This document shows, one piece after another, positions 33,457-46,003 of a stretch of DNA of 64,000 bases. Both the position numbers and the translations under genes were made by a program. Position 1 is the stretch's first letter, and each line of letters begins with the position of its first letter. Source of the DNA: Lichenostomus cassidix (taxonomy: Eukaryota; Chordata; Aves; Passeriformes; Meliphagidae); assembly GCA_008360975.2 (NCBI GenBank), contig CM039210.1:17507007-17571006 (forward strand), written 5' to 3'. The notes beneath the pieces are model-generated. The model had not been told where the DNA came from. It saw only the letters and a program-made list of their open reading frames with translations, and made no database searches.

Positions 33457-34511
33457 GGTATTCACTGCCTCTGACCAGAGGTTGCACCACACACCCAAGA
33501 CCCTCCTCCTCCTCTCCCCTTGGGGGAAGGGGGGGGTTTGGAGTCTGTGCAAACCTGGCAGCAGGAGATAAGCTTGAGGACTATGGCCTCCCCCAGCCCG
33601 AAGCCAGTAAGGGATGTTTTTCAGGACAGCTGCTAGGCTTGGCCCTCCCATGGATGCTCTCCCAGCCTTATCTGTTTCTTCCCAGACCTGAGATGATGGA
33701 ACAGAAGTGTCACATTATCTTAAGTTCTCTTAGGTGGCTTAACTCACAGTCCAAGGTTTCAGTCAGGGGGCTCATTCAAGATTGTGAAAAATGAGGTTTC
33801 ACTCTCCTGTTAAAATTTAAAAGTTTAATAAAAGACAATAGGGGAAAAAGACAATAAAGCAAAGTAACAGCACTGGGTGCTTGGCCCTTAGCCAAAAACA
33901 CACCGTGATTACAGGGTCTAGGCTTTACATAGTTAACTATTGCATCATCAAAATGCATATTCATCGACAATTATGCATATTCAAACATTTCTCTAAACTA
34001 GTTTGCATGTTCCAGGAACTGTTTAGCATGGCCTCTCCTCTGATTTGCCTTTTTAGAGTATGCGCTGTCCTCTTGGCTGTGGTTTTGGTCAGTCATGTTA
34101 TCATTTCCAGCTTGAGCTCTGTTCCGTGGTCTTTGCAGATGACAGTTGCTGATAGTTGAAATGTCAGTGGCAGGGGTCTTCATCACACTGTTCGTTAGAT
34201 GTTATCCAACCAAGCAGGTGGTTCAGTTATTATAAGTTACCTGCAAGTATTCTAAAAGAACCATATCAGCTATTTCACCACTATGTTTAAGTTTACTTCG
34301 TAACAGAAATAAAGGCATTAGTTACTATTACACAACTATATCTTTATAACAAGGCTACTTTTGTAAGAATTAAAATTATACACATAGCATCCATTTTAAT
34401 ATTTGTGAAAAGCCAATATTATAATATGTATTTATCACAAGGTTGACTTAGGTGGTACAGCTTTTCACATCAATGTTTTAGCCATGAACTATAACATTTC
34501 AGTCTCTGACA
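33457..34511 (-). mobile_element. Family C LTR, copy 3, right part
   Basis: Resumes exactly where the left part stopped ('CACTGCCTCTGACCAGAGG'), continues to 33782, is interrupted by the LTR at 33783-34439, and ends with the family terminus 'AACATTTCAGTCTCTGACA' at 34511. The original LTR thus carries two later insertions. Confidence 0.75.
33783..34439. mobile_element. Family H LTR, copy 1
   Basis: 657 bp, TGTGAAAAATGAGG to TTTATCACA. Colinear with the TSD-flanked copy at 36419-37024. Flanks AAGAT and AGGTT do not match exactly, so the target duplication has decayed or the ends are slightly off. Confidence 0.75.
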
Positions 34512-36413
34512 GGGTGTTAAACTAAAATCACCCTATTGAAGACTAAAATCTTCAACGACTATGTCACAGGGGCATGAACTTCTGCCCAGAAACAGAGACA
34601 TCTTCCATGTTTTCAACATCTTCAACATGTGCAGAAAATTCCCCCAGTTATCACCTCCTGGGGTTGCTGCCAGTTCTGGGGAAAAGGGGAGAGGGATCAC
34701 TTTTCATCTGCTAACAGGGGTGAAAAATAGGCACAGGTTATAGGCAAACTGTGAGGATAAAGCTTCTGAAACTCCACTGCAGCCTTTTGCAGATGGGGCA
34801 GGTTTCACTGCATGCCTGCTTGGACAGTTAGGACTGCATGCAGTGCAAGGGAAGATGAGTATGCTCCTATTCCCTTCTGTCAGAAGAAAATTATTTTACT
34901 GGTGAAAACAAAGGAGAAATCCCACTTGGAAGTCTGATCTGAGACCAGGTTTTTGAGACAGTCCAGAACACATCCCATCTCTGGATGGTACACCCCACAG
35001 CATTTGCTGACTTTTGCATAGACCGCGGTGACTTTTCAGTATGTACCCACTGGAGCCAGAAATGTATCATGTATGACCTCTTTAGGCAGATTTTCCAAAG
35101 GGAAGAAACCTCCCACATTTTGCTGCAGATCACTGAAGTTCATTAATTCAGGGTGAATTTGCTGAAGGCACAAGCAATGCTCTCTCAGAATTCATGGTAC
35201 AGGACTCAGATCTTAATTCAGGGAAGTTGAAAGACACTGTATATTTGACTTGTCCTGCAAATTTTCATGAGCTTTAACCCAGCTGTGCCAGATAGATGTT
35301 CTGGCAGATTTCTGCACTTTTTGCTAATGCTGTTGTACATGCAATACTCTATGCTAGACCTTAACTGCAATCAGGATGCTTTGAAAGAATTAATCTGGCA
35401 GTCACTAACTGCTAAATGAAGTGCATGCTAAAAGAATGATGAGCTAACTGACTGCAGCTCACAGCTTTTATGAGCATCTCTAAATGCCTGTTTTCAGGTG
35501 AATCCAGAATCTCCTTGACATTTAAAGACTCAATTTATAATCAAATTAGTTAACTGCAGTGGAAAGAATCACTGGCCTCAATAGAAAAGCCATTTATATT
35601 TCGGTCGCCCCCGTATTCAGGGTAACACCCCAATTCCTATACTAAATGAAGGATAAAAGAAATATTTCAATGCAATTTAAGTATTGCGATCTTTTAAAAA
35701 CTATAGGAGAAACTTAAAGGTGCACAACTGCTCACATCCTTATTTCCAATTTAGTTATCTGAGACATGCTGAAGTATTAACATCCTGGACAACACCACAC
35801 ACCTTTCAAAGATGAATACCCCTTACTGCTTGCATTTCTGCAGGTCCCAGTACATCTCGAGATTCTTCTGCTTTTTGATTTGGGCCAAGCCAATGTGCAG
35901 ATATGTATTGCCCTCTACAACTTGAAATTACAGAGTAAAGTGGAAGAGCAGGATGAGATAGAAACCTGGATGTGCAATATCATAGTTACACATCGGGAAG
36001 AATATGTCAAGCTCCATGGAACTCTACCACTTCTTAAGGGATGGAAGTATGCTTTCTATATGAATAATAAAGTCTTAAAATCACTGCTGTGGTTAAGTTC
36101 ATTGGCAAGGCCTTTGAACAAATGAAAGCATGCAGCCTAGCAAAGGCTTCTTGCTCTGTGAGCCCTGGCTTCTCCAGACATAAGTTCTGAAACACTTCCA
36201 TAAAAACCTTTACACTGACTTGAGGCCAAACAAGGACCAAACCAGGGTTATCTCAGCAGATGAATAGGCAAAATTGTCTGAGTGCCATTGTATTCCACCT
36301 TAGCTGGTGCCCAATTGTTCTCTTCCAGCTGCCTAAACAGGTGGCAAAAAGTGTTATGATAAACACAATATTTAAACTGCTCTGTTATGTCAGTGGTGAT
36401 GGGCTCTTTGTTG
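34512..36413. other. No gene recognised
   Basis: Unique-looking sequence. The best open frame (35880-36125, 81 codons, plus strand) has no recognisable motif and weak start context. No repeat match in the window. Confidence 0.5.
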
Positions 36414-36418
36414 GAGAT

Positions 36419-37024
36419 TGTGAAAAACGAGGTTCACTCTCCTGTTAGGATTTAAAAGTTTAATAAAAGACAATAGGGGAAAAAGATAATAAAGCAAAAG
36501 TAGTAGCACTGGGTACTTGGCATTCAGCCAAAAAGCACACCTGCCATTGACAGAGACATCCTTTACATACCCTTCAGCCTAATGTATATTCATAAACAAT
36601 TATGCATATTCAAACTTTCCCCCAAACTAGTTTATATGTTCCAGGAACTGTTCAGCCTAGCTCCTCCTTGGATATGCCTCCTCAGAGCATGCACAGTCCT
36701 CTTGGTTGTGGTTTTAATTAGTCCTGTTATCACTCCCAGATTGTAGTTTCTGCAGATGACAGGTGCTGATAGTTGAAATGTCAGTGGCAGGGTCCGTTTG
36801 TTGGATGTTATCCAATCAAGCAGGCAGTTCAAGCATTCAAAAATAACTATATCAGCTATTTCACTACTATGTCTAAGCTTAGCTAGCAACAGAAGGAAAG
36901 GCATTAGTCATCATTACACAACTATATTTTCAGAGCAAGGTACCTTTGTAAAAATTAAAATTATGCACATAGCATCCATTTTAATATTTGCGTAAAGCCA
37001 ATATTATGGTATGTATTTATCACA
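36419..37024. mobile_element. Family H solo LTR, copy 2
   Basis: 606 bp, TGTGAAAAACGAGG to TTTATCACA, with 5-bp duplication GAGAT at 36414-36418 and 37025-37029. Confidence 0.82.
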
Positions 37025-37029
37025 GAGAT

Positions 37030-40000
37030 CACAGAAAAATCCCATTGTTTTGAGTTTTCCCAGACTCAGTGTTTAATAAAAAGCCCTGAGAAGAACAGGG
37101 TTGTTTAAACATTTGATAAAGAAAATATGTACAGAAATGGGTCTATCCCACTAGTAAGGAGGAGATAAGCCTGCAGTGCCAAATCCTACCTTTATAAAGT
37201 CAACATGTTGTTGCAATTTGCCTAAATAAAATACTCAATCCCTGTATGTGGAAAATAGAAGTGTCTGAAATCCAGCAGAAGATTGAAACAGTGTGAAAAT
37301 CATCCAGTTTAAAGATGGTAGCAAAATTGATTTGGAATAGCTTTCAGAATTTCTGAATTATTTCACAAATCACAACACTTTACCAGGAATGCATGAAAAA
37401 TAACTATTCACAACCACATGAGTATCTTTGATGCTCCAGTAATCTCTGTGCAGTGCTTTGTCTTTTCCTTCAAGATAAGTGCTTTAGATAGGTATTCTCA
37501 AAACAGTTATAATGCAAAAGCCTGAACTTCAGTTTCTCTGTATTGACTCACACAAACATCTCAGGGAAGTGAGAGCTACATAGCAATGGAAGTGCAAATC
37601 TAGAAGGACCTCCAACAGCTTCAGTGAGTATCCTCCTGATTTGTATGAGACTTGCACCACTGTCATCGATGTTTGTGTTTGGTGAAGGGGAACAAAGAGG
37701 TGATGCTTTGCTTTTAATTAACCCACTCCTACCCCATACTGTGTCTTGCTCTCAAGAAGTCCCTCAGCAACTTTGTGTTAATTCCTGCCTCTCTTTCGAT
37801 GACTACCAAATGATCCACGCTCCTGTGAGTGTGGTAGTGGTGGTGTTGTACTATTGAAGACTCTGAGAGCTGGAGAAGGAGTGAACTCTAGGAGCGATAA
37901 ATTTGATAAACTGCTCTGGAAAATTCCCTATTTTGGGATCATATAAATGAATTTTATATTAATGCCTGCTGATCTGTTTTCCATTAGCATTTTATTTGGT
38001 ATTAAAGCCCCTACATCAGTTTTTAACTAGATTCAGTGGGGCTTCTCAGAAGACACTACTGTTATTTGTATGTCCAGCAAACGTCATGCGCTGTTTTGGG
38101 GCCCCTCCTTCCTGGTTAGACTCAGTGAGGATCTAAAGAAATTCCTAAAACCATTTCAGATACTTGCAATTATGAACCGACTTGACTTGATCACAGGCAC
38201 CTCCTATAAACTGATCACATCTCATGTCAATGACTGCTCAACCTTAAAGTCATCAGAGTTACGTTCTCCTGAACCTGGTGTTTCCTCCACTTGGCATCTT
38301 TTATTTGCAGAGTAATTCTACCCCAGGAAGGCTCAGTGCACTCACCAAAAGACATGAAATATCACCAACCTCTATTTTGGATTAGAGCCTTCAAGTGAGC
38401 AGTTTGCAGCTGCCCACTGGAACACAAGAGGAAATGCTCAATTTTGACCAAAAGTATGAGCTGAGCCAGGATTATTTATTCATGTGTTGAAGCTAGAAAT
38501 CTCAGTATTTTCTTCCTCTTGAAGGGTTTTCTTCCCCAGTAACGTGTTCATACATGTCTAGGAAGCAGAAACTGAAGAGAAAGCTTTTTCAAGAGGAACA
38601 AATCACCGACAGCTTCTCCAGTTTTTAAGAGCTCCTTGTGAAGGACCAAAACAGTCTGATTTTTCAGAAGGCAAGTACCTGTTGCGTTTTCCACTCAGTG
38701 CCGCCAGATTTATTAATTCAGTTTGGAAAATCTCAGGTTGACCTTTTCCTAGGCACCAAAGTTCTGTTATCAGCATTGTCTGAAGTACTTTCAAGTATAA
38801 GCCTAAATTAAAGCAGGTATGAATTCAGGCCTGCCTTTCCTCTGGCCTGTCTGGTTACAAGGAAGGCCTACTTTGCATGCAATATTGCCATAGCAGAGTG
38901 CTGTGCCTGAGATAATAACCTCCGCATGCCTTGGATAAAACACCTGGTGACCCAGCATCTTGCCAACCCAGGTGGCAGGCAGAGCAAATGCCCACATATG
39001 TTCAAGCAGTCACAGTTTCACCCCATGGATTTCCAATGAGATGCTAGTTCCTGGTTGCCAAAATTGCTACCAAAAATGGCTTACAAGTTTCTAGACCACA
39101 CAGAAGTATTACATGATATTTTGATGAGATTTATTCTTGCTTGAGAGGTAGGGGCAGCCCTGAGATTAAAGCAAGCACTTCCCAAGACACTGATTCTAAA
39201 TAATATTGTTAGTTAAAGAAAGCCTTTCCCCCTTTTTTTCTTTTCAGCCTATGAAAAAGATAACAAAGGATGGTATGTCCCCAGAGCACACTGATGTGTT
39301 AGTGTGGATGCCAATCCCCACAGATGCTCCCAATGCTATTGATTTTTAAAACAAACTTGCTGATTGAGGTTCTGACTGCCTTTAAATTGTCTCTACAAGG
39401 AGACTGTGTACTAATTAACCCACAGAAACAATTATGTACTTTTTTCAAGTTTCAGGGTGATTAGAATATGAAAATGAATAGCACAATGGTGCAGATGTTT
39501 TAAAATCACAGCAGACAACAATTAGTGACATGGGAACCAGCTGCTTATCTCTCCAGATAAAGCCTGTTAATAGGGAATTACACTTGAGGAGCCATTACAC
39601 AGATGGTTCTGCAAATGATTTAGAGGGGGCATTGTAGTATTACCTTTGATTTGCAAGCCAGATTCTTGAAAAGCAGTATGTGTGTTGTCTCTTAAAAAAA
39701 GGTGCTCTTTGGAGCAGGAGGGGGCCATCCCTTGTAAGCAATCAGATTTTTTTCAGATGACAAATTTTTCTAATGGCATTATTACTATTATTTATTATTA
39801 TTATTTTCCCAAGCTCTTGATTTGGCTGCTGGCATCTCCTTCCACTTTTTGCTTTGGGATTGGAAGCAGCATGTGGATATAGAAGTTCAGGCAAGGGAAA
39901 GGGGAGGCAGACTGAGACATCCAGTAGTTAAATGAAAAGAGTGTCTGAGTGATGGATTCTGCTCCTGGGTACTACTTGCAGAGCAGGGTGCTGCTCATTA

Positions 40001-40265
40001 TGGAACTGATACAGTATCATCTCTCAACTGCAAGGGCTGCATGCCAGAATAAAACTGTTAAGAGGAGTAATCAACTCTGCAGGTGCAGGGTTGCAGAGGT
40101 CTGGCTAGGCAGGTGTAATTAAACAGTGTAGACAACTTATCTGTTCTCTGGCCATTGCTTTTCAGTTGCCAGTGTATGGGATGTGTCCTGCTCATGGGTC
40201 TACCCACTGTTGCCAAAGCTGAGGACTGAAACTCATGAGTTTGGCATTCAAATTGTATCATACCA
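37030..40265. other. 3.2 kb with no gene or repeat recognised
   Basis: The longest repeat-free stretch of the window. Mixed AT-leaning sequence with open frames of at most 82 codons, on both strands and without domains. It holds a short TTA/TTATTA tract near 39785-39810 only. Confidence 0.5.
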
Positions 40266-40856
40266 TGTAGTGGGTTGACTTTGGCTGGACACCAGGTACC
40301 CACCAAGCCACTCTGTCACTCTCTTTCCCAGTGGGACAGGGGAGAGAAAAATAAGATGGAGAAATACTAGTAGGTTGAGATAAGGCAGTTTACTAAAGTA
40401 AGCAAAAGCAAAAGTTTGCACGCACATGGGCAAATGGGAAAAAAATTAATCTCCACTTCTCATTGGCAAGCAATGTTCAGCCCCTTCCCGGGAAGCAGGG
40501 CTTCATTACATGAAGCAGTTGCTCCAGAAAGCAAATTGTAAATAACAAATTACCCCCCTTCCTCCTCCCTCCCTTAGCTTTTATATCTGAGCTGATGTCA
40601 TATGGTATGGAATATCCCTTAGGTTGAATTGGGTCAGCTGGCTTGTTTGTGTCCCCTCCCAGGATCTTGCCCACTCCCAGCCCCTTCATGGGGGGGGGGG
40701 GAATGTTGAGAGACAGCATTGATGCTGTGCGAGCATTGCTTAGCAGTAGCCAAAACACTGGTGTGTTTTCACCACCTTTCCAGCAACCAATGCAAAGCAT
40801 AGCACTGTGAGGGCTGCTAAGGAAAAAATGAACTCTATCTCAGTCAGAACCAATGC
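40266..40856 (-). mobile_element. 3' LTR of short element
   Basis: From TGTAGTGGGTTGAC to ACCAATGCA. Colinear with 41704-43316 minus its nested insertion ('TACTAGTAGGTTGAGATAAGG', 'TGAGCTGATGTCATATGG'). Confidence 0.75.
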
Positions 40857-41219
40857 AATCTCCACCCCTTATTCCATACCATTTGCATCATACTCAGATC
40901 CCATGTAATTTATATATATTCTAACTGTTCAAATTTATTTATTTTTCATTACTGGAATCCTTTCTTACCCCCACACACAACCTAAACTACATCCTCAAAC
41001 CATCTCTATACCAAATATACATTTTCATTAACTATCCCCCCCGTCCTTTCACAGATAGAGGCCTCAGTACAGGGTGAGAAGCTGCTGGTTTTCATTGGGG
41101 TAGGCAGGGCACCCTTCTATCAGGTGACCCATGAATTTGTTAGGGTTGATTACCTGTTCAGGTGTAAAGTCCCAGGTAATGGGAGGTGATAACTGCTGTA
41201 GAAAAATGCCCCAATCCCT

Positions 41220-41555
41220 CTACACACCCTGCCACCCAGGAACTGAATGCCTCAGGGCAGATTTCAATATCTCCTCACCTAAAGTTTGTTTTCTCTTACA
41301 CCAGGATGACACCAGATTCCACAATCCCCATAGCGTGCCAACAATATTAGCTAATATTATTAACAGTATTAAACAGCTTACATAAGGATGAGCCAAGACC
41401 ATGGGAGACTGCATTATAGAATCATTCACATCAATTTCGGGCAGAGAGAGGGAGGTGTATTCCCTAATCGTCCCCAGAAGATAGCTCCCCAAGCGTAACA
41501 AGGCCGTCAGTGTAAGGACAAAGCACAGAGCCATCAGTTGCATTAACATGTTCAA
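41220..41555 (-). CDS. Small two-hydrophobic-segment ORF in short LTR element
   Basis: 111 codons, with ATG at 41555 about 120 bp downstream of the primer site on the minus strand. Two long hydrophobic runs lie at about residues 5-27 and 52-80, with a short polar loop between, then a basic CKRK stretch and a polar tail. This could be a two-pass membrane protein. It could also be a remnant env that kept a signal peptide and the membrane anchor plus tail while losing the rest. It is the only substantial frame between the LTRs and is free of stops. Expression is unproven, and I do not recognise a family. Confidence 0.45.
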   Translation of the reverse strand: MNMLMQLMALCFVLTLTALLRLGSYLLGTIREYTSLSLPEIDVNDSIMQSPMVLAHPYVSCLILLIILANIVGTLWGLWNLVSSWCKRKQTLGEEILKSALRHSVPGWQGV

Positions 41556-41678
41556 AAACTCAACAAAATAAAGAGATAAGCAGTGCAGCTGACAAACTCT
41601 GTGTCCTGCACAGGAGCTTGTACTCCATAACTACTATTACTATCATATGCAATATATGTGTATAACTGCCTTTGTCTT

Positions 41679-41696
41679 GCCCTATATTGGGCGCCA
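41679..41696 (-). other. Primer binding site, tRNA-Lys-like
   Basis: The minus strand reads TGGCGCCCAATATAGGGC. It agrees at 15 of 18 positions with the known tRNA-Lys1,2 site. It lies 7 bases after the LTR end. Confidence 0.65.
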
Positions 41697-41703
41697 AAAG
41701 GAC

Positions 41704-43316
41704 TGTGGTGGTTTAACCTTGGCTGGATGCCAGATACCCACCAAACCACTCTATCACTCCCCAGTGGGACAGGGAAGAGAAAAATAAGATGGAAAAATAC
41801 TAGTAGGTTGAGATAAGGCAATTTACTAAAGCAAGCAAAAGTGAAAGTTTGCACGGGCATAAGCAAAGGGGGAAAAAAATTTCTACTTCGCATTGGCGAG
41901 TGATGTTCAGCCACCTCCTGGGAAGCAGGGCTTCAGCACATGTAGCGGTTGCTCTGGAAGGCTGTTGTGGTTTGACACTAGCCAAATGCCAGGCACCCAC
42001 AACAGCCACTCACTTGCTCTCCCCTGCCACAGCTGGACAGAGGAGAGAAAAAAATTTAACAAAGGGGTCAGGAGTTGAGATAAAAGACCAGGAGAAAACA
42101 CTCCAAGGGCAAAACAAGCTCAACTTAGAGGTACAAAGTGAATTTATTACTAACCAAGTCAGAGGAGGATAATGAGAATATAAGCCTTTAAAACACCTTT
42201 TTCCCCCCCAACCCCTCTCTCCTTCCCACTGACAGTGCAGGGAGATAGCGCATGGGAGTTTTGGTCAGTTCATCACCGAGATCTTCTTCCACTACTCAGG
42301 GAGAGGAGTCCTTCCCCTGCTTCGCCATGGGGTCCCTCCCACAGGAGACAGTTCTCCGTGAACTTCTCCAGCATGATTCCAATCTCACGAGCAGCAGTCC
42401 TCCCAAAACTGCTGCAACGTGAGTCTCTCCCACAGGCAAACAGTCTTCCCAAAACTGCTGCGGTGTGGGTCACTCATCCACAGGGTGCAGTCCTCCAAGG
42501 ACAGGCTGCTTCAGCTTGGAAGCAGGGGCCCCTCTCTCCATTGGGACTCCCACCAGATCACAGCCTCCTCCAGGCATCCACCCGCTCTGGTGTGGGCACC
42601 TCCCCCATGGGCTGTGAGTGGATCTCTGCATCCCCTGTGGATCCCCATGGGCCACAGGGGGACAGCCTGCTTCACCATGGTCCTCACCATGGCCTGCAGA
42701 GGAATCTTGGCTCAGGCACCTGGAGCACCTCCTCCCCTTCCTTTTTCACTGACTTTGGTGTCTCCATGTTGTTTCCCCCACATGTTCTCACCTCCTCCAC
42801 TTACTCAGGCTAGAAAAAATGGTGTCCACTTTGTTTTGAATTTCTTCTTAAATATGTTATCACAGAAGTGTTACTAACATCTCTAATTGGCCCAGGTTTG
42901 GCCAGTGGCACGTCCATCTTCTGAGCCATCAGGGATTGGCTCTGCTGTACATGGTGGAAGCTTCTAGCCCCCGCTACCAAAAACCATGCCATGCAAAACC
43001 AACACAAAGGCAAACAGTGTAAATAAAAAATGTCCCCCCATTCCTTCTTCCTCTCTTAGCTTTTATATCTGAGCTGATGTCATATGGTACGGAATATCCC
43101 TTTAGTTAATTTGGGTCAGCTGGCCTGGTTGTGTCCCCTACCGGCATCTTGCCCACTCCCCGCCCTTTGATGTGAGGGGGGAATGTTGAGACAGTGCTGC
43201 TCAGCAGTAGCCAAAACACTGGTGTGTTTTCAACACCTTTCCAGCTACCAATACAAAGTACAGCACTGTGAGAGCTGCTAAGGAAAAATGAACTCCAGCT
43301 GAGCCAGACCCAATAG
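41704..43316 (-). mobile_element. 5' LTR of short element, interrupted
   Basis: TGTGGTGGTTTAACC to ...GCCAGACCCAATA. Split at 41962 by a solo LTR. The right end has lost a clear CA and no target duplication is evident. Confidence 0.7.
41963..43006 (-). mobile_element. Family B solo LTR nested in the 5' LTR
   Basis: 1044 bp, TGTTGTGGTTTG to AAACCAACACA, with 5-bp duplication AAGGC at 41958-41962 and 43007-43011. AATAAA is on the minus strand (complement near 42132). Its middle has tandem 'CTCCCACAGG...CAGTCCTCC' units typical of a large avian ERVL LTR. Relatives lie at 44863-45754 and 50260-51572. Long frames within it are low-complexity by-products. Confidence 0.85.
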
Positions 43317-43796
43317 GAGGATTCAAACTTAATTTTTTTAGTCTAAGGTTTAGCATGTGCTAAATCACATTGCTCAAGGTTCTCTCCAGTTACAAAAGCT
43401 CTTGGCTTCCTTATGTGTATTTTATTTTTTTTAAAGGAAAGATGGGATTATTACTTACTAAATACAACCGGTAAACTAAATATGAAGAGAAATATTGATG
43501 AAGTCTGGTGAGCTGTGGTATAATTGCATGGGTTGATTTATGCTTCTGCTTTCACAAAAGAAGAAAGAAGAGACTCCCAGAGCAGAATAGATGGCTGCTG
43601 AAGAAAATCCCATTTAATAAAAGGGCAAACTACAGAGGCAGGTGCTGAAGTTTGAAGTATTTTTAGAGTCTCACAAACCAAAAGGTAAATAAAGGCAAAT
43701 ATTTCCATTTTCATTAAAAAGCCCACTATTCTTGATTCTGGTCTTGGCTGTGCTGCCACAGGACCTCTATTCAAGCCAACAGCCCCTTGTCAAGAC
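43317..43796. other. No gene recognised
   Basis: AT-leaning unique-looking sequence between the LTR element and the CR1 3' end. Confidence 0.5.
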
Positions 43797-44862
43797 AGAA
43801 TCACAGAATCACAGAATGGGTCAGGTCGGAAGGGACCACAGTGGATCATCTGGTCCAACCTCCCTGCTCAAGCAGGGTCATCCCAGAGCACATGGCACAG
43901 GATTGTGTCCAGATGGTTCTTGAATATCTCCAGTGAGGGAAACTCAACACCCTCTCTGGGCAACCTTTTCCAGTGCATGGTCACTGAACAGTAAAGAAGC
44001 TCTTCATATTCAGGTTGAACTTCCTGTGCATCAGTTTTTGCCTGTTGCCTTGTGTCCCAGTGGTTGGCACCACTGAGAAGAGCCTGGCTTCATCTTCTTG
44101 GCACCCTCCTTTCAGATATTTATACACATTGATGAGGTCCCCTCTCAGCCATCTCTTGTCAAGGCTGAACAGGCCCAAGTCCCTCAGCCTTTCCTCATAA
44201 GAGAGATGCTCCAGTCCCCCAATAATCCTCATTACCCTCTGATGGACCTGCTCCAGGAGCTCCATGTCTCTCTTGTACTGAGGAACCCAGAACTGGACAC
44301 AGCACTCCAGATGTGGCCTCACCAGGGCTGCGTAGAGGGGCAGGATCACCTCCCTCAACCTGCTGGCAATGCTCTTTCTAATGCACCTCACGATACCATT
44401 TGCCTTCTTGGCCACAAGGACATGCTGCTGGCTCATGGACAGCTTGTTGTCCACCAGGACCTCCAGGTCCTTCTCTGCAGAGCTGCTTTCCAGCAGGTCA
44501 AATCTCAGCCTGTACTGGTGCCTGGGGTTATTCTTCCCCAGGTGCAGGACTCTGCATTTACCTTTGTTGAATTTCAGAAAGTTCTTCTCTGTCCATCTCT
44601 CCAACCTGTTGATGTCCTTCTGAAGGGCTGCATGGAATTCTGGGGTATCAGCCACTCCTCCCAGCTTTGTGTCATCAGTGAATTTGCTGAGGAGGCATCT
44701 ACCCCTTCATCCAAGTCATTGGTGAACAAGTTAAACAATACTGAGCCCAGTATTGAACCCTGAGGTACACCCCTAGTGACAGGCCTCCAACTAGACCCTG
44801 CACCACTGATTACAACCCTCTGGGAACTGCTGTTTAGCCAGTTCTCAATCCACATCACTGTC
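43797..44862 (-). mobile_element. CR1 LINE, 5' truncated
   Basis: The 3' end is marked by two tandem ATTCTGTG octamers on the minus strand (complement 43802-43817), a hallmark of CR1. Upstream lies the usual CR1 3' region and ORF2 end. A 224-codon frame (43981-44655) carries the post-palm part of the reverse transcriptase (motifs KFNKGKCRVLHLG and VYKYLKGG), and a second frame (44574-44996, other phase) carries GVPQGSILG. One frameshift near 44650 separates them. The element stops at 44862 where a family B LTR starts. Confidence 0.92.
43981..44655 (-). pseudogene. CR1 ORF2 C-terminal fragment
   Basis: Reverse-transcriptase thumb and C-terminal region of CR1 ORF2, 224 residues out of roughly 900 or more in full-length elements. 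The endonuclease domain is missing and the catalytic palm motif is not in this fragment. It is fossil sequence with no evidence of function. Confidence 0.88.
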
Positions 44863-45754
44863 TGTAGTGGGTTGATGCTGGCCGGATGCCAGGCACCCAC
44901 CAAAGCTGCTCTCTCACTCCACAGCTGGACAGGGGAGAAAAAATTTAAGGAAGGGTTCATGAATTGAGATAAGCACCAGCAGAGATCACTCACCAAATAC
45001 CATCACAGGCAAAACAGACTCAAATTAGAGATATTGAATTTATTACTAACAAAATCAGAGCAGGATAATGAGAAGTAATATAAACCCTTAAAAAGACCTC
45101 CCCCCCTCCTTTCCAGCTCTACCTCCAACCCCAACGGCTCAAGGAGACAGGTAATGAGGGTTCTGTTCAATTCATCACCTGTGGTTTCTCTCTTTTGCTC
45201 AGGGACAGGAGTTGTTCCTCTGCTGCATTGTGGGGTCCCTCCCATGGGAGACAGTTCTCCACAAACTTCTCCAATGTTAGTCCATCTCATGAGTGACAGT
45301 CCTCCCAAAACATCATGGGCCACTCTTCCATGGGGTGTAGTCCTTCAAGGACAGGCTGTTCCATCAAGGGCTCCTCTCTCCACGGGCCTCCCCCTCGGGG
45401 TCACAGCCTCCTCCCAGGCATCCACCAGCTCCAGCATGGGTCTCCTTCATGAACTGCAGGTGGATCTCTGCATCCCCTTGGATCTCCATGGACTGCAGGG
45501 GCACAGCTGCTTCATCACGGTCTTCACCACAGGCGGCAGAGGAATCCCAGCTCTGGTGCCTGGAGGATGTCTTCCGCCTCCTTCTCCATTGACCTTGGTG
45601 TCTGCAGAGTTGTTTTCACATATTTTTATCACGCTCTTCTCTGGCCGCAATTACAGCTGCGCAATAATTTTTTCTTTATTCTTAAATATGATATCATAGA
45701 GGCATTACCACCATTTCTAATGGGCCCAGCCTTGACCAGCGGCATATCCATCTT
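44863..45754 (-). mobile_element. Family B LTR, truncated
   Basis: Starts TGTAGTGGGTTGATGCTGG and follows the same order of blocks as 41963-43006 up to 'GACCAGCGGCATATCCATCTT'. It is then cut by the LTR beginning at 45755. The terminal ~90 bp are missing. Confidence 0.75.
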
Positions 45755-46003
45755 TGTAGCATTGGGGGAAAAAGGCATAGGATCTCCTAGGTGGTGTGCA
45801 GAAAATCTCTTTATTAGCAAGAGAACAAGCCTTCTTATACCCTCCATTTGGGTGGGGTAGGCACAGATTGGCTGCGCACCTGTCAATCAGGTGCCTTCTC
45901 ATCCAATCACCATGCAGTGTCCACGCATCTCGCTGACCAATCCCTGCCTCATGCAGGAGGCGTCCTTTCGTGAGCAAGAGTGTACAGTTATCTATCTCCC
46001 ACA
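45755..46003 (-). mobile_element. 3' LTR of betaretrovirus-like ERV fragment
   Basis: 249 bp, TGTAGCATTGG to TATCTCCCACA. On the minus strand it is preceded by the polypurine tract CAAAGAGGGGGGAGA at 46004-46018. AATAAAG (complement near 45815) is close to its end. Confidence 0.75.

Larger units (their letters stand above)
40266..43316 (-). mobile_element. Short LTR element with tRNA-Lys-like primer site
   Basis: Two direct LTRs (40266-40856 and 41704-43316, the latter containing a nested LTR) enclose only about 850 bp. On the minus strand the right LTR is 5', followed by the primer site; the left LTR is 3', preceded by a purine tract (AAGGGGTGGAGAT). A TATAAAA on the minus strand (complement near 40580) supports the orientation. 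There is no gag or pol, so it is non-autonomous. Its only clear frame is the 111-codon ORF at 41220-41555. Confidence 0.75.

Noticed and set aside
42235..42877. Overlapping 192- and 152-codon frames
   Set aside because: Tandem C/T-rich units of a family B LTR are open in several phases; not genes.
44098..44763. 221-codon plus-strand frame
   Set aside because: Antisense of the CR1 reverse-transcriptase region.
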